From Mycobacterium numidiamassiliense (GTDB taxonomy: Bacteria > Actinomycetota > Actinomycetes > Mycobacteriales > Mycobacteriaceae): DNA of 64,000 nucleotides. The notes below the pieces were generated by a model, which was given only the letters and a program-made list of their open reading frames with translations, did not search any database and had not been told where the DNA came from. Positions 31,239 to 40,029 of the stretch are shown in pieces. The translations under genes were made by a program, and so were the position numbers. The stretch lies in the NCBI RefSeq assembly GCF_900157365.1, contig NZ_FUEZ01000004.1, positions 3,564,966 through 3,628,965 on the forward strand, read 5' to 3'. How positions within the stretch are numbered: position 1 is the first letter of the stretch; every line of letters begins with the position of its first letter.

Positions 31239-31979
31239 CTAGCCCGCGCCCTTGCCGTTGTCGACCCGGTAGACGGCGCCGTGGACGGCAGACGCAGCAT
31301 CGCTGGCCAGGAAAGCGATCACATTCGCGACATCGAGAGGCTGCATCATTCCGCGCGGCGAAGCCGTCCGCATGATCAGGTCGAAGTTCGGATTCTCGGG
31401 CGCGCTGAACTGTTCGATTTGCGGTGTCAGCATGCCGCCGGGACACACGGCGTTGACCCGCAATCGATCCGCGGTGTACTCGATAGCCAAGGCGCGGGTG
31501 AGCCCAATCAGTCCATGCTTGGCGGCGCAGTAGCCGGCCGAGTATGCCTGACCCTCGACGCCGGCAATCGAGCCGACGTTGACGATATTGCCGCCTCGTT
31601 CCAGCAGATGAGGCAGTGCCGCCCGGCACAGGTAGAACGGCCCGTTCAGGTTGACCGCAAGGTCTTGCGCCCAATCGTCGTCGGTCATCGTCTCCGTTCG
31701 GCGCATCTGATGCTTCCCGGCGATGTTGACCAGGACGTCTAGCCCACCGAACTCGTCGACGCACTGCTCGACCGCGTGTCTGCAGGCCTGTGGCGAAGCA
31801 ACATCGACCGATGCGTACGAGCCACGTTCCACGTCGGCGAATACCTCGGTCAGCCGTCCGGTATCCCGGCCTATGCCGAAAACCGTCGCACCTTGCCGGG
31901 AGAACAGCCGGGCCGTCTCAGCGCCCAGGCCTGACGAGGCACCGGTCACCAGCGTGACTTTGCCGTGCAGTGCTGACAT
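31239..31979 (-). CDS. Short-chain dehydrogenase/reductase
   Basis: A protein of 246 residues of the classical SDR type: NAD(P)-binding TGASSGLG at 13-20, NIAG near 85, catalytic serine in VGSIAGVEG, and YCAAK as the YxxxK motif near 149. A strong AGGGAGGACG ribosome site precedes the ATG. Substrate unknown. It ends 54 bases upstream of the GAF-SpoIIE gene on the same strand. Confidence 0.9.
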   Translation of the reverse strand: MSALHGKVTLVTGASSGLGAETARLFSRQGATVFGIGRDTGRLTEVFADVERGSYASVDVASPQACRHAVEQCVDEFGGLDVLVNIAGKHQMRRTETMTDDDWAQDLAVNLNGPFYLCRAALPHLLERGGNIVNVGSIAGVEGQAYSAGYCAAKHGLIGLTRALAIEYTADRLRVNAVCPGGMLTPQIEQFSAPENPNFDLIMRTASPRGMMQPLDVANVIAFLASDAASAVHGAVYRVDNGKGAG

Positions 31980-32080
31980 GTGGATCTTCGTCCTCCCTTG
32001 GCGTAGCGCCCCGTGCCACTAGCAAATCAACACGCGAGGAGGCAACCGCCACCAGGGCCGCGGTACGCGATCGCACGCCC

Positions 32081-32365
32081 TCAGTAGGACCGCATCCGCG
32101 CAACGCCGAAGCGCAAACGTTCAAGTGGCGCAACCATTCTCAGCCCCCACACGCCGAGTGCGCCGGACAGCATGCGCTGGGGCTGGAACGTTCGCCGGAC
32201 GCGGCGTGCGGTGATCAATACCAGCAGGTTGATCACCAGCCTGCTCAGCGCGATCCGGCTCGTTCGCTTCTTCCGGGCCGACGGAGCCGAGCCCGTGCGC
32301 CGCCCGGCGTAATAGCCGATCCACGTCGCCGTCGCGAGCGCGCACATTACGGCGAACACCATCAT
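32081..32365 (-). CDS. Small membrane protein, hypothetical
   Basis: About 94 residues from the chosen ATG (MMVFAVMCALATATWIGYYAG), which has AAGGACG about ten bases upstream; a GTG 13 codons earlier is possible. Two hydrophobic segments are visible (1-22 and about 43-60), and the rest is strongly basic (RKKRTSR, RRVRRTFQPQR). I do not recognise a family. It lies between the SDR and VOC genes on the same strand. Confidence 0.5.
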   Translation of the reverse strand: MMVFAVMCALATATWIGYYAGRRTGSAPSARKKRTSRIALSRLVINLLVLITARRVRRTFQPQRMLSGALGVWGLRMVAPLERLRFGVARMRSY

Positions 32366-32437
32366 GGTGATGAGCGTCCTTCGTCGCGGTCGCGGGAAGG
32401 TCACGCTCCGGCCACACCTCGGCCAATACCGATAGCG

Positions 32438-32911
32438 TCAGTTCCCGTAGCCCCACATCTGGGCCGAGGTACGTTCCCTGTTGGGGTAGGACACGAACTC
32501 GATCAGGGTGCCGTCGGGATCCCGCACGAAGAACATGCGCACGCCGCCGATCTCCACCGGCCGTTGCTCGGGCACGATGCCGGCCGCCTCGAACGCGGCC
32601 ACCGTGGCGTCGATGTCACTGACGCTCAACGAGATATTGGTGTAGCCGAGCATGTTTTCGGACTGCTGGGCGAGACGGCGGTGTTTGAATTCGAGAAGCT
32701 CGACGACGGTTCCACCGAGCATTCCCCCAATCATCCGGCCGCGGGCGCCAGCCTCCCCGGTCACGACTTCCATTGGTGGGCCCTCTAATTCGACGTCAAA
32801 GAAGACGTCGAGTCCGAGCAGGTCGCGGTAGAACAACAGCGACACTTCCGCATCAGACACCGCAATGCAGACGTGGGAGAAGCCAATGATCTCGATCGAG
32901 TGTTGGGTCAT
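32438..32911 (-). CDS. VOC-family (glyoxalase/dioxygenase-like) protein
   Basis: A protein of 157 residues from MTQHSIEIIGFSHVCIAVSD, with GAGGA-type ribosome site; a longer start adds 19 unlikely residues. Two beta-alpha-beta-beta-beta modules are seen: FSHVCIAVSDAEVSLLFYRD and YTNISLSVSDIDATVAAFE. Candidate metal ligands are His13, an acidic residue in VVELLEF, and Glu in GTLIEFVSYP. The fold covers lyases, dioxygenases and resistance proteins; the reaction is not predictable here. Confidence 0.85.
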   Translation of the reverse strand: MTQHSIEIIGFSHVCIAVSDAEVSLLFYRDLLGLDVFFDVELEGPPMEVVTGEAGARGRMIGGMLGGTVVELLEFKHRRLAQQSENMLGYTNISLSVSDIDATVAAFEAAGIVPEQRPVEIGGVRMFFVRDPDGTLIEFVSYPNRERTSAQMWGYGN

Positions 32912-33107
32912 ACGAAGGTCCTCTTCGGCTCGAGCGACAGGTACGCACAGTATGCGGCCGCGTGCCACGAGCCGGATCGCATATCCGGATCGCCGACATC
33001 TTGCGGCGGTTTGTCGTTGTCGATCCCTATCATCGGCTCATGCATAAGGTGTCGCCGGAAACCTCTGCCGCCGCACGCTTGTCGGGCTCGCGGAGCCCGA
33101 TCCGGGC

Positions 33108-33641
33108 ATGAAGTCGGCCTTCATCGTTCTGCCGCCGTACTTCGGGCTGCTGGTCGGATTCTTCGAGCACAGTGTCGCGTGGGGAATGGCGGGAGTCGCC
33201 GGTGGCCTGCTTTTCGCGGTAGTGCTGTCAGGACCGGCCAACCGTCGGTCCTTGCGTCGCCCGCGGGGCGACACGTGGGACGACATCGACGGCATGGAGG
33301 GGGTGGAGTTCGAAGGCTACGTCGCGGCACGCCTGCAACGGGCGGGCTGGGACGTCAGCTTCACCCCCGCCGTCGGCGACTACGGCGTCGACCTGATCGC
33401 CGAAAAGGACGGCCAGTATGTCGCGATCCAATGCAAGCGGCAGGGCAAAGCGGTGGGCATCGCCGCCGTCCAGCAGGTGGTCTCGGGTGCGCGTCATCAC
33501 GGATGCGCACGAAGTATCGTGGTGAGCAATCAAGAGTTCACCACTGCGGCAAAGCAGTTGGCCTTCACACACGGGTGCCAGCTGATCGGGCGCAAGGCAT
33601 TGCAGAGCTGGGTACCCCCGCCGGTCCGCAGGGCGGTCTAG
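33108..33641 (+). CDS. Membrane-anchored Mrr-like restriction endonuclease domain protein
   Basis: A protein of 177 residues. Two hydrophobic segments cover about 4-42, then a nuclease-like domain: EGYVAARLQRAGWDV, GDYGVDLIAEKDG and AIQCKRQG supply the E, D and QxK residues of the PD-(D/E)xK Mrr_cat fold. Proteins of this type are thought to cleave modified or foreign DNA, but a membrane-tethered single-domain form is of unknown role. No methyltransferase or partner is adjacent. Confidence 0.82.
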   Translation: MKSAFIVLPPYFGLLVGFFEHSVAWGMAGVAGGLLFAVVLSGPANRRSLRRPRGDTWDDIDGMEGVEFEGYVAARLQRAGWDVSFTPAVGDYGVDLIAEKDGQYVAIQCKRQGKAVGIAAVQQVVSGARHHGCARSIVVSNQEFTTAAKQLAFTHGCQLIGRKALQSWVPPPVRRAV

Positions 33642-33735
33642 GCCGACCATCGATTGGCGAGAAGGCGTTGCACATCCTGCTCTGATTGACCAGGCGAATT
33701 TGCCTGCTGTGCAGTCACACTCGATGCGGTCGAGA

Positions 33736-34272
33736 TCAGAGCCAGCCGGTGCGGGCCGCCGCGACAGGCTCGGCCGGAGCCGGGGCCAGCTCCCCATCCC
33801 GCACACCGTCGAGCAACCGTTTCACGGCGGCGATGATCTCCGGGGCCGCCGCGGCGAGCCCGGTCTTGTCGGCTTCGCTCACCTCGTTGGCGTCGACGCC
33901 TGCGCGAGCCAGCACGGCGGCCGGATCGGCAAGCTCGCCGGCCAGCCAGGACAGCGGGTCGGCTGACAGCTCGGGAACAAAGTGCCGGCGCCCAGGTTCC
34001 CAGCCGTTGAATCGGGGGTGGTGGTGGGCCCGGTCCAGCGTCCCGGGCGGGCTCTCGGTCGAGCCGAAAAGGTCTACCCGCCACACCGGGCGGCTGAAGG
34101 CGATGGGGATGCCGGCGTAGATCGACCCCTGGGGTGCGGCTCGGTCGACGAGGCGGAGTTCCAACCTGACTCCCCGTTCCGGGGTCTCTTGCCCCTCATT
34201 CGGGGACGGATCGATGAAGTACATGTCCCCGACGACTACACCCATGGCTTCGAATCCGAACGCTGCGAGCAT
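33736..34272 (-). CDS. Hypothetical protein, conserved-looking
   Basis: A protein of 178 residues starting MLAAFGFEAMGVVVGDMYFID after a good GGAGAGGT ribosome site. The open frame extends further upstream, but that part is antisense to the RyR gene and low-complexity. The protein has beta-rich stretches (RLELRLVDR, FSRPVWRVDLFGS), a HHHPRFNGWEPGRRHFVPEL segment and an Ala-rich helical end. I cannot assign a family or function. It is divergent from the RyR-domain gene, with 102 bases between starts. Confidence 0.7.
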   Translation of the reverse strand: MLAAFGFEAMGVVVGDMYFIDPSPNEGQETPERGVRLELRLVDRAAPQGSIYAGIPIAFSRPVWRVDLFGSTESPPGTLDRAHHHPRFNGWEPGRRHFVPELSADPLSWLAGELADPAAVLARAGVDANEVSEADKTGLAAAAPEIIAAVKRLLDGVRDGELAPAPAEPVAAARTGWL

Positions 34273-34374
34273 CGCGCACCTCTCCTCAATTCCATTTCGA
34301 GCGTAGACCGCGCCCGCAACCCATTGCAGTGTCATCATTTGCGGTGCAGCATGCCGAGGAAAGGAGATCGGCGG

Positions 34375-36720
34375 ATGCGTCGCAGGCTGATGACCTCTCG
34401 CCCAGGGCCGCGGGTCGCGTTCGCGACTGCTCTGCTGCTCATCCTCTATCTGGCGGCGCTGGCCCTGCGGCCGTCCATCCGCGACGCGCAACCGCCCTGG
34501 CTGAGCTGGTTCGGGCGCCCGGAATCGATGCTCTCGGTTGCCATCGTGGTGGCCGTGCTGTTCACGGTGTGTGTTGTGGCCGTCCGGGCCGAAGGCAGCC
34601 ACCGGCTCGTGGGCGTCTCGTTCACCCTGGTCGCGGCCCTCGTCAGCATCAGTGCGGTGCTGGGCCTCAGCTCGTACTGGAGATGTCACGATGCCAACCA
34701 TCCCGCCGTCTACACACCGCTGGTGGCAACAGCCCAGCTGATCACGGGCAACGTCGGCGACTTCTCCTTGAACGGAAAGACCTGTCCGAGCCCCACCCCG
34801 GTCGGACTACAGGTGGCACAGGTTTCGACGCTGTCGGCGATCCTCATCGGTGTCGGCGGTGTCGTGGTCGGGGTGTTCTACCACCAGGCGGACAGGCTGC
34901 GGGCCAACCTCGCCGACTCCGTGACCGCCATCGTGGGCATCGACGACGACAGCCAACCAATCATCAGCGCGGTCGCTCGGACCCTGGACCGGCGCAGCAC
35001 CCTTGTCGTCATCACCAGCGCCAGTGACGAGCGCGTCCAGCGGGCTCGCAGGCAAGGCGCCCGGGTGGTGCTGGTGGACTTCAACAGGCCGTCCAGCCTG
35101 GTGTCGCTGCGGCTGTGGCGAAATCTGGGACAGCTCTACCTGATGTCGGCCGACCCGGCGACTAACCTGTCGTGCCTGGAGCTGATCACCAACCGACTTT
35201 CCGAGGTCGCCCACGAGCAGCGGTTGCCGCTCATCGTGCGCATCGACGACCCGTGGCTGGCCGAGGCCTGGCGCGACCAGCAGTTCGGCGGATCCAACAC
35301 GCGGTGGGCGGCCGATGTGATCGGCAAGTACGCGGTGACCGCCGGCCGGCTCCTCGACAGCATCATCGCGAACGAAAACACTAAGCGCGTATTCGTATGC
35401 GGCACTTCGCAATTAACCCTGGCGCTGTGCGCCAACATGACCCGTCGCCATCTCGAGCGCGACTTCTACACCTCGCCCGGCAGCGCAGACCTGCCGGAAC
35501 TCACCCTCGTCGACGGCGATGCCGAGGAGTACCTGAGGGATCACGAACTCTACCGTCAGCAAGCCGGGGTGATGTGCGACGGGCCGGCCATCGACGCGGT
35601 GGCCGAAACGCCGTCGGCGTCGACCTTGCAACGCCTGCTCGGCGACAGTGACCCGACCACCATCGCAGCGATCCTGGTCGACAGCCACGTCTCGACGACC
35701 GGGGCCCGGCTGGCCGCGCGTTTTCCCGAAATGCCCGTCTACGCGTGGGATCCCAAGGCTCGCGGCACCGAGGACGCGTTGGACATCGTCGGCATGCTGC
35801 ATCCCTACGGCCTGGCCCTCGACACGCGTGAAGGCCAGGTGCAGGATGCCTGGGAACGAGCGGCCAGACTAATCCACGAGCGTTACGCCGCCACGATCAC
35901 CCCTGAGGCGAAGCGGTCGCCGGCGGCGCTTCCGTGGGACGAGCTCGACGAGTTCTACCGCGGGTCCAACCGACGTCAGGTGCGCAACGCGCTGCGCATA
36001 GTCGAACAGATCGCGGGACACACCTGGAATACCTGGGGCAGCCCGCCGGTGGAGCTGTCCGGGCGTGTGATGGCCGATTCGTCGCCGCTGGAACAGCTTT
36101 CCCTGATGGGCTTCGACCACTATTCGGCGATGGGTATGGCGAGGGCCGAACACGAGGACTGGTGTCGCTATTACCGCCGCAACGGCTGGAAGTACGGTTC
36201 GCCCCGCGACGACTCCCACAAGATCCACGACAAGCTGGTCGACTGGTCGGTGGTCGAAAGCGATCCGGAGCTGCTCAACGCCGCGGTGCGCAGTTTGGCG
36301 GCCACGCTGTGGAGGCTGCGGCAGCTCGGCTACCGGTCACGCCCGCTGTGGCAAACCTTCACCCGAGTGGGAACCGTCACCGCCGAACAGCGAAGCGAAC
36401 CGTGGACGTGGCAATCGGATTCCGGACACACCATGCGGGCCGACGCCGGGGATTGGGCCGTCCAGGAGGACGGGAAGATCTGGTCGGTTCGGGAGGACAT
36501 TTTCCAGGACACCTACGAGCCAGCCGGCGAAGGGCATTGGCGCAGAAAGGGTTTGGTCCTGGCCCGCCCGGCGAGCGCGGGCGAGACGATCAGCACCCTC
36601 GAAGGCCCTACGACCGCGGCAGAAGGTGATTGGATTGTGCGCGGCGTTGATGGCGAGCAATGGCCGATTCCAGGTAACGAGTTCGTCCGGCGATACACGC
36701 CGGACGATATCGCGCACTAA
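34375..36720 (+). CDS. Membrane protein with RCK/TrkA-N-like, RyR and PGDYG-like domains
   Basis: A protein of 781 residues. N-terminal membrane helices (about 14-35, 50-65, 80-100 and 155-175) lead into a Rossmann/TrkA-N-like part (AIVGIDDDSQPIISAVARTL near 185, second GTSQLTLALCANM near 338). Near 590-632 lies a RyR domain (EDWCRYYRRNGWKYGS, DDSHKIHDKLVDW). The last 90 residues hold two PGDYG-like units (AGDWAVQEDGKIW near 691 and EGDWIVRGVDGEQWPI near 748). The ATG follows AAAGGAGATCGG; an ATG eight codons earlier is less well placed. RyR domains are named for ryanodine receptors; the bacterial ones are suspected ligand sensors, some linked to nucleotide signals. Here a membrane sensor or channel-like regulator is likely; the ligand is unknown. 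Confidence 0.8.
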   Translation: MRRRLMTSRPGPRVAFATALLLILYLAALALRPSIRDAQPPWLSWFGRPESMLSVAIVVAVLFTVCVVAVRAEGSHRLVGVSFTLVAALVSISAVLGLSSYWRCHDANHPAVYTPLVATAQLITGNVGDFSLNGKTCPSPTPVGLQVAQVSTLSAILIGVGGVVVGVFYHQADRLRANLADSVTAIVGIDDDSQPIISAVARTLDRRSTLVVITSASDERVQRARRQGARVVLVDFNRPSSLVSLRLWRNLGQLYLMSADPATNLSCLELITNRLSEVAHEQRLPLIVRIDDPWLAEAWRDQQFGGSNTRWAADVIGKYAVTAGRLLDSIIANENTKRVFVCGTSQLTLALCANMTRRHLERDFYTSPGSADLPELTLVDGDAEEYLRDHELYRQQAGVMCDGPAIDAVAETPSASTLQRLLGDSDPTTIAAILVDSHVSTTGARLAARFPEMPVYAWDPKARGTEDALDIVGMLHPYGLALDTREGQVQDAWERAARLIHERYAATITPEAKRSPAALPWDELDEFYRGSNRRQVRNALRIVEQIAGHTWNTWGSPPVELSGRVMADSSPLEQLSLMGFDHYSAMGMARAEHEDWCRYYRRNGWKYGSPRDDSHKIHDKLVDWSVVESDPELLNAAVRSLAATLWRLRQLGYRSRPLWQTFTRVGTVTAEQRSEPWTWQSDSGHTMRADAGDWAVQEDGKIWSVREDIFQDTYEPAGEGHWRRKGLVLARPASAGETISTLEGPTTAAEGDWIVRGVDGEQWPIPGNEFVRRYTPDDIAH

Positions 36721-36975
36721 TTCGATAGCCCTTCCACAGCGGTACTTAGGTCACCTGAATCTGTTTGCGCTGAATAACTTTCTGAAGGGCACGCAACCGG
36801 TGGCCGGGTAATGCGCGATGCAAAGCGGGTCGCGGTGCCGTTCCGCCATGTACTGTCGAGGATACAGAGGCAGGATCGAACCCAGATCGGGAATCGCTCT
36901 CACCGCGCGTGCGCCACACAGCCAGAGTCACGCGGCAATATGAACGGAGAGTCGATTGCATACAAGGCGTGTTGA

Positions 36976-37704
36976 GTGACCTACTGCGTAGGCGTAATGC
37001 TCGACAAGGGCATCATTTTCGCCTCGGACTCTCGGACGAACGCAGGGGTGGATAACTTCGCCAAGTTCTGCAAAATGACCGTATTCGAGCGTCGCGGCAA
37101 CCGCGTCCTCGTTCTACTGAGTTCAGGAAACCTGGCCGGCACTCAGGCCGTCATCAGCGTATTGACACAGCGTTGCGCTGACGGCGACGCGGAGAGCAAT
37201 GTCTTCGGCGCCCGGACGATGTTCGACGTGGTGCAGCTGGTCTCCGACGCGACCCGCGATATCGAGAAGCGCGACGCGGGGTACCTGGAAGAGAACAACC
37301 TCCGCTTCAATGCCTCGTTCATCGTCGGCGGCCAGATCGCCGGCGAGCCGATAAGGCTGTTCCGGACCTATGCCGAAGGCAATTTCATCGAAGCGGGAAC
37401 CGACACGCCCTTCCTTCAGACCGGCGAAACCAAGTACGGAAAGCCGATCCTCGACCGCGTCATTACCGAACACACCCCGCTGGCCGACGCCACCAAGTGT
37501 GTCTTGGTGTCCTTCAATTCGACCATGCGCAGCAACTTGTCAGTGGGCATGCCGATCGACCTGATCTGCTACGAACGGGACAGCCTCGAAGTCCAGCGGC
37601 GACGTCGATTCGACGAAGGCGACCCCTACTTCACCGCCCTCAGCGACCAATGGGGTGAAGGGGTGCGCCGGGTGTTTCGCGATTTGCCCGAGTTGGGGTG
37701 GTGA
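36976..37704 (+). CDS. Anbu-type proteasome-like peptidase
   Basis: A protein of 242 residues of the Ntn-hydrolase, proteasome-beta-like fold. After removal of the initiator the N-terminal Thr2 would be the nucleophile (MTYCVGVMLDKG), with Asp18 (ASDSRTNAG) and Lys33 (FCKM) in proteasome-like places. Length and the LFRTYAEGNFIEA stretch fit Anbu (bacterial proteasome homologue BPH) rather than the PrcB subunit of actinobacteria. Start GTG. It heads an operon with an amidohydrolase and a transglutaminase-like gene, a known Anbu context. Confidence 0.85.
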   Translation: MTYCVGVMLDKGIIFASDSRTNAGVDNFAKFCKMTVFERRGNRVLVLLSSGNLAGTQAVISVLTQRCADGDAESNVFGARTMFDVVQLVSDATRDIEKRDAGYLEENNLRFNASFIVGGQIAGEPIRLFRTYAEGNFIEAGTDTPFLQTGETKYGKPILDRVITEHTPLADATKCVLVSFNSTMRSNLSVGMPIDLICYERDSLEVQRRRRFDEGDPYFTALSDQWGEGVRRVFRDLPELGW

Positions 37705-37708
37705 TGGG

Positions 37709-38458
37709 GTGGATACCTTCATCATCACCTGTGAACACGGTGGTAACCGTGTACCTGGGCCTTACCGGCCTCTGTTTCGAGGGCAGACGACGCTGCTGAA
37801 CTCCCACCGTGGTTACGATCCCGGCTCGTTGGTCATGGCGAAGGCGCTCGCCAGTGCTTTCGCGGCGCCCCTCGTAGCTTCGACGGTCAGCCGTCTGCTT
37901 ATCGATCTCAACCGCTCGATTGGGCACCCACAGCTTTTTTCGGCCGTGACCCGCGCCGCGCCGGCCCAGACCCGAGCGCAGATCGTCGAACGGCATTACC
38001 GGCCCTACCGCGTGCAGGCCGAGCGTCTTGTCAGGCAGGCGGTAGCGCGGGGGGATCGCGTGATCCACATTTCGTCGCACACTTTCACCGCGGAGCTGGA
38101 GGGCAAGGTGCGCAACGCCGATGTCGGCTTGCTCTACCACCCGGCGCGGCCAGGAGAGACCGAAGTATGCGCCCGCTGGAAAGAGACACTGGCGGCATCG
38201 GCTCCGGAACTTCGCGTACGCCGCAATTACCCGTATGCCGGCAAAGGAGACGGGCTGACCTCACACTTGCGAGTGGGCTTCGCGGAGACCGACTACGTCG
38301 GCGTCGAACTGGAAGTCAACCAGGGCATCGTTTTCGCCGCGGGCCGACCCTGGACGGCGTTGCGGCGCAAACTGATCGACTCGTTACGCACGGCATGCGC
38401 GGCCTCAGCGCATCATGATTCACGCCCTGCGCCAAGGAACACGCACGGAGAGAGATAA
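37709..38458 (+). CDS. N-formylglutamate amidohydrolase-family protein
   Basis: A protein of 249 residues starting at GTG (VDTFIITCEHGGNRVP), four bases after the Anbu stop and with GGGGTGG just upstream. Family motifs: TCEHGG, HRGYDPGS, and SSHTF; candidate zinc ligands are in EHGG and the SSH word. Classical members hydrolyse N-formyl-L-glutamate in histidine breakdown, but no hut genes are nearby, so in this operon an amide of a peptide or amino acid is more likely. Confidence 0.82.
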   Translation: MDTFIITCEHGGNRVPGPYRPLFRGQTTLLNSHRGYDPGSLVMAKALASAFAAPLVASTVSRLLIDLNRSIGHPQLFSAVTRAAPAQTRAQIVERHYRPYRVQAERLVRQAVARGDRVIHISSHTFTAELEGKVRNADVGLLYHPARPGETEVCARWKETLAASAPELRVRRNYPYAGKGDGLTSHLRVGFAETDYVGVELEVNQGIVFAAGRPWTALRRKLIDSLRTACAASAHHDSRPAPRNTHGER

Positions 38459-39270
38459 TGCAGATTCACGTCGGCTTCGAAATGATCTACGACTGCCCGC
38501 GGCCCACCCCGATAATTTTCAACCTCAACGTCCACTTCACCCGCGTGTCCGATCTGGTCGGCCGTGACGACCTGACGGTCGACCCGCCGGTTCCAATGGC
38601 AGCCTATCGGGACGGTTTCGGCAACTGGTGCACCCGCATTGTCGCGCCCGCGGGGCGCACGCGCGTGCGGGCCGATGCCTACGTCAACGACACTGGCGTC
38701 CCGGACACCATTGTTCCTCAGGCACAACAGATTCCCGTGCCGGACCTGCCCGAGGAAACGCTTGTCTTCCTGCTCGGCAGCCGGTATTGCGAAACCGATC
38801 GACTGTCGGAGATAGCGTGGGGGCTCTTTGAGCAGACGCCGCCGGGATGGGGCCGTGTTCAGGCGATCTGCGACTACGTTCACGGACATCTCACGTTCGG
38901 CTACGAGCACGCACGCATGACACGGACTGCGCTGGAAGCCTTTTACGACCGGAACGGCGTCTGCCGCGATTACACGCATCTTGCCGTGGCCTTCTGTCGC
39001 TGCATGAACATTCCCGCGCGCTACTGCACCGGATACCTCGGCGACATCGGTATCCCGCCGGAGGACGCTCCGATGGATTTCGCTGCCTGGTTCGAGGTGT
39101 TCCTCGGTGGGCAATGGCATACCTTCGACGCTCGCAACAACACGCCACGCATTGGCAGGGTGCTGATCGCGCGTGGCCGCGACGCCGCGGATGTCGCACT
39201 CAGCAACACGTTCGGACCCAACACGTTGACCAGCTTCAGGGTATGGGCCGACGAAGTGCCCGTCGGTTAA
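38458..39270 (+). CDS. Transglutaminase-like protein
   Basis: A protein of 270 residues. The N-terminal beta domain (MQIHVGFEMIYDCPRP) precedes a transglutaminase core with catalytic Cys169 (NGVCRDYTH), His221 (QWHTFDARNN) and Asp224. The ATG overlaps the previous stop by one base (TAATG), so it is translationally coupled. Members act as proteases or amide-transferring enzymes; they recur next to Anbu in many bacteria. Confidence 0.88.
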   Translation: MQIHVGFEMIYDCPRPTPIIFNLNVHFTRVSDLVGRDDLTVDPPVPMAAYRDGFGNWCTRIVAPAGRTRVRADAYVNDTGVPDTIVPQAQQIPVPDLPEETLVFLLGSRYCETDRLSEIAWGLFEQTPPGWGRVQAICDYVHGHLTFGYEHARMTRTALEAFYDRNGVCRDYTHLAVAFCRCMNIPARYCTGYLGDIGIPPEDAPMDFAAWFEVFLGGQWHTFDARNNTPRIGRVLIARGRDAADVALSNTFGPNTLTSFRVWADEVPVG

Positions 39271-39294
39271 AGCAAGCGCCCAGCACTGAGCGTC

Positions 39295-39750
39295 TCAATC
39301 GATCGCGCTGATCCCGAGCAGGTCGTCGACCGACGAAGCGTTGTCTGGCGCCGCCGCGGTCATCATCGTCTCGTGTGCACGGTCCGGATCGGAGTGCGGA
39401 GGAACGACGAGCAAAAGGATCTTCTCGCGGCCGATCCCGAGCACTTCAAGGATGTTGGCTGGTTGCCGAGTATATCCGTCGAGGCGAACCGCTCGTCCGC
39501 CGAACAAAACTCGTCTCGGGACATTCGCCCATTCGGCGAGGTTGTACATCACGCGATCGATGGCGCCCAGCCGCACCGATAGCACAGCCAGCAGATCTGG
39601 TAGCTCCTTCGTCAGGTCATCGCTGCGCGGCCACCACGCCCCGTCTACACGACCGGTTATCGGCGCCTTGGGCTTCAACCGGAGCCGCGGTGTGTTCTCG
39701 GGTCCTGTGCGGCGCTCACCAGAGACAGCGCGGGTTTCTTGTGTTGTCAT
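39295..39750 (-). CDS. DUF5994 family protein
   Basis: A protein of 151 residues from MTTQETRAVSGERRTG. The conserved block is RLKPKAPITGRVDGAWWPRSDDL followed by ELPDLLAVLSVRLGAIDRVMYNLAEW and TRQPANILEVLG, which I recognise as the DUF5994 family found in actinobacteria. Function unknown. It converges on the Anbu operon, 24 bases from its end. The ORF opens further upstream, but the shorter start gives the family-like beginning. Confidence 0.75.
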   Translation of the reverse strand: MTTQETRAVSGERRTGPENTPRLRLKPKAPITGRVDGAWWPRSDDLTKELPDLLAVLSVRLGAIDRVMYNLAEWANVPRRVLFGGRAVRLDGYTRQPANILEVLGIGREKILLLVVPPHSDPDRAHETMMTAAAPDNASSVDDLLGISAID

Positions 39751-40029
39751 GCAAGGATCCCGTCTTGGCCGCGAAAACGGCCGATAGGCTCGATTCGGCG
39801 ACGACACGATCTGAGATGGTCGCGCGCGACATGCCGCCAATACCAATCACACTACGCGCATCCCGTCCGAAACGGAAGCAAGCGGTCAATGAAAGCTGTT
39901 GCACTCCAACGCTTCGCGTGATCTTTCCCGCTGCTCAACGCTAAACCAATTGGGACGTAATCTGTTTCGTGCTTGGCTTATCGACGGGAAGCCGTCTGCC
40001 GGTTGGGCGTGCTTTGGTCGATCTGCACA

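Noticed and set aside
33982..34374. 131-residue N-terminal extension of the RyR-domain gene
   Set aside because: It runs antisense over a better supported gene on the minus strand, and the ATG at 34375 has a clear ribosome site.
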